Assembly (NCBI GenBank): GCA_964565715.1
Contig: CAZMGG010000065.1
Location: 1 to 30,826, forward strand
Length of the DNA: 30,826 nt
Origin: CAZMGG01 sp964565715
Lineage (GTDB): Bacteria; Planctomycetota; UBA1135; UBA2386
Direction: 5' to 3'
Shown here piece after piece: positions 24,241 to 30,826 of this stretch. Below the pieces are notes generated by a model. It was not told the origin of the DNA. It saw only the letters and a program-made list of their open reading frames with translations, and did not search any database. The position numbers were made by a program, and so were the translations under genes. Positions within the stretch are counted from its first letter, which is position 1; every line of letters starts with the position of its first letter.

Positions 24241-25542
24241 CTAGCGCAGGAACGCCTCGGCGCCGTTGCTGGTGAGCGCGCCGAGCGCGTTGGCGCCGGG
24301 GCTGAACACCAGCCACTGCATCGGCACCTGCAGGCCGGTCAGCGCCGGATTGGCCGGCAGCGGCACCGTGTAGCCCGCCGCGCCGATGGCGTCGGTGAAC
24401 GTCAGCCCCGACCCCAGGACGTCGGTGTACTGCTGGCACCCCGGCATGCCGAGCCAGCCGAGATCCTGCGGGATCGGCCCGTAGGCGCCCATCGTCCGGG
24501 AGCTGCCCAGCAGCAGGAACGCGCCGCTGTTCGGCGTGCCGGCACTCAGGTTGACGGTCCAGGCGGTGCCCAGCGCCGGCATCTGGCCGAACGCGAAGCT
24601 CGGCAGCACCGAGGCCATGCCGCCTGGGCAGCCCATGCCGAACTGCAGCATGGTCGGCGCCGGCGCGTCCGCCGCGACCAGGTCGCTGATCGGCAGCGTG
24701 CTGGTGAACACGGGCTGGGTCAGGTTGCCGAGGCCGAACACGCCGAAGTTGCCCAGCCCGTCGTCGACCAGGAGCCACGGCCGCGACGCGCTGTCGACGG
24801 CGATCGCCTGGATGCGGCCGAGCCCCGTGCTGACCAGCAGCGTCGTGCCACCGCTCACCGGGTCGATCACGTGCAGATCCCCGTTGCGGTCGCCGGCCAG
24901 CAACTGGCCCGCGAACACCGCCAATGCCGTGAGCGGCGGATAGCTGGCGCCGACCACGCGGTCGGTGTTGAGGGCGAGATCCCATTCGACCAGGGTGCCG
25001 ATCCCCGGCGTGCCCGTGCCTTCCGAACTGGCGTAGGCCTTGCCGTTCAGGAAGGCCACGTCGGTGGAGTTGGCGGGCAGCAGGCCCTGGGTCGGCTGCG
25101 ACGTCAGCGTGTTGCTGGTCATGTTGCGCAGCCACATGCGGTTGGTGGTGCCCATGCGGTGCAGCAGCAGCATGCCGAAGCCCGGCGCCCAGCGCAGGCG
25201 ATGGGGGGGCGAGCCGATCTGCACCTGCAGGTTGCCGCGCGACCAGCGGTTGCCGGTGAGCGTCAGGACGGGCAGCACGGCGGCGATGGAGGTGGACAGC
25301 AGCTGGGTGCTGTAGAGCACGCCCGGTGCGGTGGGGTCCATGGTCACCGTGGTCGAGCCGTTGCTGGTCTGGCTGCCGGTGTTGGGATAGAGCACCGTGA
25401 CGACGCCGGTGTCGGGGTCGAGGATCTGCAGGCCGGCGTTGGCGACGGTGGTGGTGCGGAAGGCGAGCACCAGGTGGTCGAACGGGACCTGGGCGGCGAG
25501 CGGCGCGGTGACGAGGAGTGCCGTGGTGAACAGGCGACGCAT
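24241..25542 (-). CDS. Secreted propeller-like protein with the same C-terminal module
   Basis: A 433-residue protein with a signal peptide (MRRLFTTALLVTAPLAAQ). The body (about residues 20-310) is beta-rich with repeats such as GLQILDPDTGVVTVLYP, DLHVIDPVSGGTTLLV and IQAIAVDSASRPWLLVDDG, typical of a seven- or six-bladed propeller (NHL/SMP-30/WD-like). The last 120 residues begin LQFGMGCPGG and match the C-terminal module of the Kelch protein (FGMGCPGG versus YGVGCPGS). No enzymatic motif is seen. The ATG at 25540-25542 is chosen because the signal peptide begins there. It is convergent with the Kelch gene. Function unknown. Confidence 0.85.
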   Translation of the reverse strand: MRRLFTTALLVTAPLAAQVPFDHLVLAFRTTTVANAGLQILDPDTGVVTVLYPNTGSQTSNGSTTVTMDPTAPGVLYSTQLLSTSIAAVLPVLTLTGNRWSRGNLQVQIGSPPHRLRWAPGFGMLLLHRMGTTNRMWLRNMTSNTLTSQPTQGLLPANSTDVAFLNGKAYASSEGTGTPGIGTLVEWDLALNTDRVVGASYPPLTALAVFAGQLLAGDRNGDLHVIDPVSGGTTLLVSTGLGRIQAIAVDSASRPWLLVDDGLGNFGVFGLGNLTQPVFTSTLPISDLVAADAPAPTMLQFGMGCPGGMASVLPSFAFGQMPALGTAWTVNLSAGTPNSGAFLLLGSSRTMGAYGPIPQDLGWLGMPGCQQYTDVLGSGLTFTDAIGAAGYTVPLPANPALTGLQVPMQWLVFSPGANALGALTSNGAEAFLR

Positions 25543-25591
25543 GGGGGACTCCGCGGGCTGGGTGGGCAGGCGGGAAAGGATAGCGAACGGC

Positions 25592-27718
25592 CTACCGGGC
25601 GGGGGGCAGGTCGTCGTCGTCTTCGGCCCCGGCCGCGCCGGCCTCCTCGCGCTCCTCGTCGGCCGACTCGGCCTTGGCATCGGCCAGGGCCGCCTGGCCC
25701 AGCCGGCGCAGGCCCTGCTCGGTGCCCAGCGCCACCACGTCCCAACCGGCCTCGAGGACCAGGCCCGGCTCGGCGGGGAGGCGTTCCTCGAGACCCTGGG
25801 GGTTGCGCCGCACGAAGAACAACGGCTGCAGGCCGAGCAGGTCGCTGGCCGGCAGGGCATCCAGGGCGAGCCCGTGCCAGGCCTGCGGCACCGGTCGCCG
25901 GCCCAGTTCCCAGCCGTCGGGCAGGTCGACGTAGGCCGAGGCCTTGCCGTCGGAACGGAAGCGCGTGCGCATCTTGCTGCCCAGCACCTCGGTGCTGATG
26001 CCGGCGATCACCTCGCGGCGGGTGACGCGCCCTTGCAGGCGGCCGGGCTGGTTGCGGCTGGTCACCGCCAGCTCGGTCAGGTCGGGATCGTCGAAGCGCG
26101 GCATCACCGCCGCCAGCGACTCGTCGGGCGTGACCTCGATCGCCGGCCGGGCGAGGTCGGCGGCGATCACCACCGAACTCAGGGTCGGGTCGTTGATGAA
26201 GTTCTTCACGTCGAGGAGCTGGATGCGGCCGGTCAGCTTGTCGTCGCCGTCCAGCACGTAGACCGTGTCGCCCTGCCAGCGGCTGAGCAGGTCCATCACC
26301 TCGTCGAACGCCGCCGTGTCGCGGATCGTCGCCAGGTCGCGCCGCATCACGTCGCGGACGTAGGTCGTCTTGAGGGTCAGCTCCTCGATGCCACCGCTGA
26401 TGTCCTCGCCCCGGGCGCGCAGGCTCTCGGTGTAGATCGAGTCCTCGTCGAGCAGGCGGGCCACGACGCTGGCGGTGATGCTGCACAGCATCAGCGGCAG
26501 CACCAGCTCGTAGTGCAGCGTCAGCTCGAACACGAGCACCACCGCGGTGATCGGCGCGTGGGTCGTCGCCGCGCAGAGGCCGGCCATGCCGACCAGGGTG
26601 AAGGTGATCTGCTGGTGGCGCAACTCGTCGGCGGCCCCGGCGCCGCCGAGCCACTGCACGGCGTAGGCGAAGAAGGCGCCGAACGCCGCGCCGACCACCA
26701 GGTTGGGCGTGAACACCCCACCCAGCCCGCCGGAACCGGCGGTGGCGGCCGTGCCGATCACCTTCCAGACCAGCAGCGACAGCACCAGCATGGCGGGCGG
26801 CGCGGCGCCGGACTCGCAGAAGGTGCCGATCACCTCGAAGCCGTTGCCCCACACCTCCGGCAGCCACACGCCGATCACGCCCACCACCAGGCCGCCGAGC
26901 CCGAGTGCGGCGGGCTTCGGCAGGTCGAGCCGGGCGAACAGCCGCTTGCCGCCCCGCAGCGAACGGCGGAACACCACGCCGCCGACGCCGCAGCAGGCGC
27001 CCAGCATCAGCGCCGACAGCACCAGTTCCGGCGACAGCGCGCCGAGGTCCGCCGGCAGGCCGCCGCCGTAGATCGGGTCCGGCGCGATCAGCACCTGCCG
27101 CAGCATGGTGGACAGCACCGACGCCACGACCACCGGCGCGAACACGTCCATGGCGAAGTTGCCCAGCACCGCCTCCATCACGAAGATCGCGCTGGCGATC
27201 GGCGCGTTGTAGGAACAGGCCATGCCGGCGGCGACGCCGCAGCCGAGCAGCACCGAGCGGGTGCGCGACGGCACCTGGAACAGGCGGCCGAGCCGCGCGG
27301 CGACGGTGGCGGCGATCTGCGAGTTGGCGCCCTCGCGGCCGATGCTGCCGCCCGAGCCGATGGTGCAGGCCGAGCTGAGGATCTGGATGAACGAGTCGCG
27401 GAAGCGGATGGTGCCCTTGCGCAGCGCCACCAGGCCGATGATCTCGGTGATGCCGAACGGGCTGTGCCGGCGGCGCAGCAGCATCAGCAGCAGGCCGGCG
27501 AGCACGCCGCCCAGCGCCGGGGTGAGCACCCGCTGCCACCAGTGGAGTTCGGCCGCCGCGGCCGACAGGCTGGCGCCGGGACCGATCACCTGGTGCTGGA
27601 TCCAGATCACCGCCTTCTGGAAGCCCGCGCCGAGTGCGCCGCCCAGCGTGCCGATCAGCGCCGCGAGCAGGAACATGCCCAGCGCCTGCCGTTTGATGCC
27701 CTTGCTCGCCGTCGCCAT
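25592..27718 (-). CDS. ClC-type chloride channel/antiporter with CBS domains
   Basis: A 708-residue protein. The membrane part (about residues 10-430) has the ClC signatures GSGGSIGREG (the Glu of the GREGP gate is retained, though P is A), FVMEAVLGNF and GSGGLGGVFTPNL (third anion-binding segment). CBS domains follow: one at VRDVMRRDLATIRDTAAFDEVMDLL...DTVYVLDGDDKLTGRIQLLDV and a second at DLARPAIEVTPDESLAAVMPRF...VTRREVIAG. They bind adenine nucleotides and regulate gating in this family. The C-terminus (DLPDGWELGR..., then an acidic DDDD tail) is unassigned. The start is ATG 27718 rather than TTG 27736. Whether it is a channel or Cl-/H+ antiporter cannot be decided here. Confidence 0.93.
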   Translation of the reverse strand: MATASKGIKRQALGMFLLAALIGTLGGALGAGFQKAVIWIQHQVIGPGASLSAAAAELHWWQRVLTPALGGVLAGLLLMLLRRRHSPFGITEIIGLVALRKGTIRFRDSFIQILSSACTIGSGGSIGREGANSQIAATVAARLGRLFQVPSRTRSVLLGCGVAAGMACSYNAPIASAIFVMEAVLGNFAMDVFAPVVVASVLSTMLRQVLIAPDPIYGGGLPADLGALSPELVLSALMLGACCGVGGVVFRRSLRGGKRLFARLDLPKPAALGLGGLVVGVIGVWLPEVWGNGFEVIGTFCESGAAPPAMLVLSLLVWKVIGTAATAGSGGLGGVFTPNLVVGAAFGAFFAYAVQWLGGAGAADELRHQQITFTLVGMAGLCAATTHAPITAVVLVFELTLHYELVLPLMLCSITASVVARLLDEDSIYTESLRARGEDISGGIEELTLKTTYVRDVMRRDLATIRDTAAFDEVMDLLSRWQGDTVYVLDGDDKLTGRIQLLDVKNFINDPTLSSVVIAADLARPAIEVTPDESLAAVMPRFDDPDLTELAVTSRNQPGRLQGRVTRREVIAGISTEVLGSKMRTRFRSDGKASAYVDLPDGWELGRRPVPQAWHGLALDALPASDLLGLQPLFFVRRNPQGLEERLPAEPGLVLEAGWDVVALGTEQGLRRLGQAALADAKAESADEEREEAGAAGAEDDDDLPPAR

Positions 27719-27774
27719 GGAACGCCGCGGGCGCAAGGTTGGGCAGCGCGCAGCCCGGCGTCAAGCTTGCTGGC

Positions 27775-29253
27775 TCAGCCCTTCGGCACGGCGGTTCCCG
27801 GCAGGCAGGCGTGGGCCGGCGTCGTCAGGATCTGCGGGTCGGCGGGATCGGCGTCGGCCGGCACCGCCACGGTCCGGTCGTGCAGGATCACCTCGGCGAT
27901 CGCCGGGACGATCCCCGCCACCGCCTCGCCGATGGTCACCTCGTCGGGCTGGCCCGGCAGCAGATCGGCGCCGGCCGCCCCGGTCAGCAGCCGCACCGTC
28001 GGCAGGTGCGGCAGGCAGCCCTGCCGGGTCACCACCGCCTCGCTGCCATCGGTCAGCAGCACCCGGGTGCCCTGCGGGTACATGCCCAGGGTGTGGGCGA
28101 AGAACCGCAGCCAGTCCCGGTCGTAGTCGTCCTCGGCCCGGAACATCACCGCGTAGGCCTCGCACGGCGTCAGCGCCCGCTTGTAGGGCCGCACCGAGGT
28201 CAGCGCCTCGAACACGTCGCAGACCCGCACCAGCCGGCTCACCGCGCTCGGCTGGAACGGCATCGCCGGCCGCGGATAGCCCGCCCCGCACGGCCGCATG
28301 TGGTGGCAGAACGCCGCGCCCACCGCGCTCGGCTCCAGGTCCGGCTGCTCCAGCAGGATCTGCGCCCCGAGCCGCGGATGCTGCGCCATCCACTGCCACT
28401 CCTCCTCGGTGAGCCGCCCCTGCTTGAACAGCACCTCCTGCGGCACCTTCGACTTGCCGATGTCGTGCAGCAGCGCGGCGATGCCGACCTGCACCATCTG
28501 GTCCCGGTTGGCGCCGCCGGCCCGCGCCACCTGCAGCGCCAGCAGCGCCACCCGCACCGAATGGCCGACGGTGAAGCGGTCCACCTGGTCCTGGGTCGCC
28601 AGCGACAGCAGCCCGCTCGGCTCGCTGTCGAGCTGCACGATCGTCCGTTCCACGACGCCATTGGCGGCAGCCAGGCTGAGCGCCTGGTCCCGATGCGCCT
28701 CCAGGTGATGCTGCTGCAGACACGACGTCAGGCTCTGGTAGCTGGCCAGCGCCTGATGGCTCCGTTCGTCGATCGCCGCCCGCCGCCGATCGGTGGGATC
28801 GCCGGGGATCCGCGAGATCACGCCGATGTGGCGGATGCCCAGCGCCAGCAGTGCCCGGTCCTTGTTGCGCCGTTCCAGGGCCGGCCGGTTGGCCGGCCAC
28901 AGCAGCAGGTCGAAGAAGCGCTGCGCCTCCTCGCCACACAGCCCCTCGGCGAAGGTCAGCACGGCGATCTCGCGCTCGGCGCAGGCCTGCAGCAGCCGGC
29001 CGGCCTGCAGGCTCGGCCGCGGCAGCGGCACGCCGTCGTGGTGCAGGCAGTCGTCGGCCACCACCAGGCACAGCGGCAGTTCGACGCCCACCTCGCCCAC
29101 GCGCCGCAGACAGCCCACCAGCTCCCGCAGCGCATCGCGCACGTGCTGGCTGGTGGGCGCGTGCAGCTCGGCATTGAGCGCCGCCGTCACCAGGCCATGG
29201 GCGAAGTCCTCCACCGCGCCCCGCTGCACCTGGCTGCTGCCCCGCCCGCTCAT
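27775..29253 (-). CDS. HD-GYP domain protein (cyclic-di-GMP phosphodiesterase-like)
   Basis: HD-GYP domains hydrolyse cyclic di-GMP. The 492-residue protein has an N-terminal module of about 220 residues (LVVADDCLHHDGVPLPRPSLQAG...IAVLTFAEGLCGEEAQRFFDLL), often found in this class, then the HD-GYP core: HDIGKSKVPQEVLFKQG (H263, D264), MAQHPRLGAQIL, HHMRPCGAGYP (317-327) and VCDVFEALTSVRPYKRAL. The core motif HHExxDGxGYP is here HHMRPCGAGYP, with Glu to Met and Asp to Cys, while the HD and HH metal ligands and the later Asp are kept. The C-terminal extension (GTRVLLTDGSEAVVTRQ...TVRLL) is also typical. Activity is plausible but not certain. Its ATG overlaps the upstream gene's stop, so they are coupled. 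Confidence 0.88.
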   Translation of the reverse strand: MSGRGSSQVQRGAVEDFAHGLVTAALNAELHAPTSQHVRDALRELVGCLRRVGEVGVELPLCLVVADDCLHHDGVPLPRPSLQAGRLLQACAEREIAVLTFAEGLCGEEAQRFFDLLLWPANRPALERRNKDRALLALGIRHIGVISRIPGDPTDRRRAAIDERSHQALASYQSLTSCLQQHHLEAHRDQALSLAAANGVVERTIVQLDSEPSGLLSLATQDQVDRFTVGHSVRVALLALQVARAGGANRDQMVQVGIAALLHDIGKSKVPQEVLFKQGRLTEEEWQWMAQHPRLGAQILLEQPDLEPSAVGAAFCHHMRPCGAGYPRPAMPFQPSAVSRLVRVCDVFEALTSVRPYKRALTPCEAYAVMFRAEDDYDRDWLRFFAHTLGMYPQGTRVLLTDGSEAVVTRQGCLPHLPTVRLLTGAAGADLLPGQPDEVTIGEAVAGIVPAIAEVILHDRTVAVPADADPADPQILTTPAHACLPGTAVPKG

Positions 29254-29840
29254 GCGGCGTTCCCCTCGGGCTTGCTGATCACCAGCGGCGCGACGTTGAA
29301 GGCCACCCGGCTGCACGCATCGCGCAGCCGTTCGGCGTCGGGATCGCGGCCGCCCAGGCACCGCTCCAGCGCCGTGGTCAGCTCGCCGGTGAGCTGCTCC
29401 AGTTCCGCCGGCGTCACGTCCAGGTGCTTGCACAGCAGATACGCCGCCTGCTGCCGCGCGTCGCGCTCGCCGCAGTGGCACAGATCGATCAGCACACCGA
29501 GCAGTTCCTCTGGCGCGCCCTCGCCCAGCGGCGGCGGCGTCGCCGAGCCCTCCGCCAGCCGGTCGCGCAGCGCCGACAGTTCCTCCTCACGCACCTGTTC
29601 CAGGTGCAGGTGCGCCACCTCCTGCTCGTCGCCCGGCGGCGGCCCGTGCTTCTGCAGCACGGCGAAGATGCTCTCGGCGGCCTGCGCCAGCCGCGCCTCG
29701 AGGGACGGATCGCAGGCGTCGAACATGGCGGTCGGCAGCGACGAGGCCTTCTTCACCTCGGTCTGCAGCCGCAGCTGCCAGCGGGCGATCGCCTCCTCGT
29801 AGTGCTCGCCCCGCGGCCGGCCCGTTCCCCCTTCGGACAT
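29250..29840 (-). CDS. Small soluble protein of unknown function, coupled to the HD-GYP gene
   Basis: A 196-residue, mostly helical protein with no signal or membrane segment. It is acidic and rich in Glu, Leu and Ala (EEAIARWQLRLQTEVKKASS, EARLAQAAESIFAVLQKH, EQEVAHLHLEQVREEELSALRDRL), with a second helical half (APEELLGVLIDLCHCGERDARQQAAYLL) reminiscent of HEAT-type helices. I recognise no family. The start ATG at 29838-29840 is preferred; an ATG at 29915 would add an unstructured leader. Its stop overlaps the HD-GYP start (ATGA at 29250-29253), so it is probably a partner or regulator of the HD-GYP protein. Confidence 0.75.
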   Translation of the reverse strand: MSEGGTGRPRGEHYEEAIARWQLRLQTEVKKASSLPTAMFDACDPSLEARLAQAAESIFAVLQKHGPPPGDEQEVAHLHLEQVREEELSALRDRLAEGSATPPPLGEGAPEELLGVLIDLCHCGERDARQQAAYLLCKHLDVTPAELEQLTGELTTALERCLGGRDPDAERLRDACSRVAFNVAPLVISKPEGNAA

Positions 29841-30001
29841 GGGCGGTGTATCGGCAGACCCCGGGGAATCCCTTGGGACAGTTCCCAGATTTGGCCTCCA
29901 CCTACTGTCTCGCATTCGGGCTCCGGCGGCCGGCGCCCGATGCCATGGCCGGGCCCGGCCGCTGGTGCGGCACCACGGCGCCGCTACCCTGGTCCGCCCG
30001 C

Positions 30002-30826
30002 ATGCAAGAGATCGCCATCGTCGGAGCCGTCCGCACCCCCATCGGCAAGTTCCTGGGCGGCTTCCAGTCCCTGTCCGCGGTGGCGCTCGGCACCGCCGCC
30101 GTGCAGGCGCTGCTGGCCCGCGCCGGCGTGCCGCCCACCGACGTCGAGGAGGTCCTGTTCGGCCAGGCCCGCCAGCTCGGCAGCGGCCCCAACCCCGCCC
30201 GGCAGGTCGCCATCGCCGCGGGCTGCGGCGACGGCTGCGTCGCCACCACGATCAACAAGGCCTGCGGCTCGAGCCTGAAGGCGATCGATCTGGCCCGCGC
30301 CGCGATCCTGCTCGACGGCCGCCAGGTGGTGGTCGCCGGCGGCATGGAGAGCATGTCGACGATCCCGTTCCTGCTGCCGGGCTTCCGCGACGGCTTCCGG
30401 CTGGGTCACCGGGACGTGCTGGACGGCAACTACCAGGACGGCTTCACCTGCGGCATCCTGAAGGAGCCGATGGGCATGACGGCGGAGTATCTGGCCGACG
30501 ACTTCCGGCTCACCCGTGCGGAGCAGGACGGCTTTGCCCTGCAGAGCCACCAGCGCGGCGCCGCGGCCCAGGCGGCCGGCCGGTTCGCCGACGAGATCGC
30601 CGCGGTGACGGTGCCGGGCCGCAAGGGCGACGTGGTGGTGGACCAGGACGAACACATCCGCCCGGACGTGTCGCTGGCCGGGCTGGCGAAGCTGCCGCCG
30701 GTGTTCCGCAAGAACGGCACGGTGCACGCCGGCAACAGCTCGGGCATCACCGACGGCGCCGCGGCACTGCTGCTGATGTCCGGCGCCGAGGCCAGGCGGC
30801 GCGGGCTGGAGGTGCTGGCCTGGGTG
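30002..30826 (+). CDS. Acetyl-CoA acetyltransferase (thiolase), N-terminal part
   Basis: Thiolases condense or cleave acyl-CoA, for example 2 acetyl-CoA to acetoacetyl-CoA. The 275 visible residues open MQEIAIVGAVRTPIGKF, which is the family N-terminus. The nucleophile is Cys88 in INKACGSSLKAI (family NKxCxSGLK), followed by VVAGGMESMS and the loop-domain stretch GMTAEYLADDFRLTRAEQDGFALQSH. HAGNSSGITDGAAALLLMS matches the VTAGNASGINDGAA signature. The GHPxGxSG and Cys general-base motifs lie beyond the window. ATG 30002. It is divergent from the HD-GYP pair with 161 bases between, which holds a short TGGGA/TCCCA repeat but no clear promoter. Confidence 0.95.
   Translation, partial: MQEIAIVGAVRTPIGKFLGGFQSLSAVALGTAAVQALLARAGVPPTDVEEVLFGQARQLGSGPNPARQVAIAAGCGDGCVATTINKACGSSLKAIDLARAAILLDGRQVVVAGGMESMSTIPFLLPGFRDGFRLGHRDVLDGNYQDGFTCGILKEPMGMTAEYLADDFRLTRAEQDGFALQSHQRGAAAQAAGRFADEIAAVTVPGRKGDVVVDQDEHIRPDVSLAGLAKLPPVFRKNGTVHAGNSSGITDGAAALLLMSGAEARRRGLEVLAWV

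Overview
The window is about 31 kb of uniformly GC-rich DNA (roughly 70% by eye) with dense, mixed-strand gene order and no insertion sequence, phage block or CRISPR array. It looks like a chromosomal segment of a planctomycete. Evidence: an ECF-type sigma factor directly upstream of a large membrane Ser/Thr kinase with a DWG activation motif and TPR C-terminus, secreted Kelch-type proteins ending in a 'GVGCPG' module, many secreted orphan proteins, and occasional GTG/TTG starts. A Kdo-activating enzyme (KdsB-like) implies an outer membrane with LPS-type glycolipid. A run of 10 N shows this is a draft scaffold, probably a metagenome or short-read assembly. The taxonomic call is an inference from gene content only.

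Layout. 1-1823 (minus): an orphan lipoprotein, kdsB and pyrG in one operon. 2074-2955 (plus): a membrane-anchored double-LysM protein. 3098-4450 (minus): an NtrC-type response regulator broken by the assembly gap. 4873-6987 (plus): an exported HEAT-repeat protein carrying an inactive receiver-like domain. 7120-7194: tRNA-Thr(CGU) with an intrinsic terminator. 7274-8644 (plus): two lipoproteins, the second a His-Asn-Gly repeat beta-helix. 8641-8913 (minus): a small membrane protein. 8964-10454 (plus): cardiolipin synthase. 10485-11648 (minus): an MFS transporter. 11705-13765 (plus): a CBM9-like protein, a HIT hydrolase and an N-acetylhexosamine-kinase-like phosphotransferase. 13781-15395 (plus): a frameshifted orphan of different composition. 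15414-19048 (minus): an exported thioredoxin-like/TPR/toroid protein coupled to a NUDIX-metallo-beta-lactamase fusion. 19195-22840 (plus): sigma factor and kinase. 22915-25542: two convergent secreted beta-propeller proteins sharing a C-terminal module. 25592-27718 (minus): ClC channel with CBS domains. 27775-29840 (minus): HD-GYP protein coupled to a small orphan. 30002 to the end (plus): thiolase, cut by the window edge.

How the genes work together. PyrG makes the CTP that KdsB uses, so that operon is a coherent envelope-sugar module. The sigma factor and kinase are a probable signalling pair. The HIT and sugar-kinase genes overlap by four bases and are probably co-translated, as are the HD-GYP gene and its small partner and the fusion hydrolase and its exported neighbour. 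No single undescribed multi-gene system is obvious. The most unusual items are the exported pseudo-receiver HEAT protein, the HNG-ladder lipoprotein, the NUDIX-MBL-winged-helix fusion and an isolated 11-7-11 inverted repeat.
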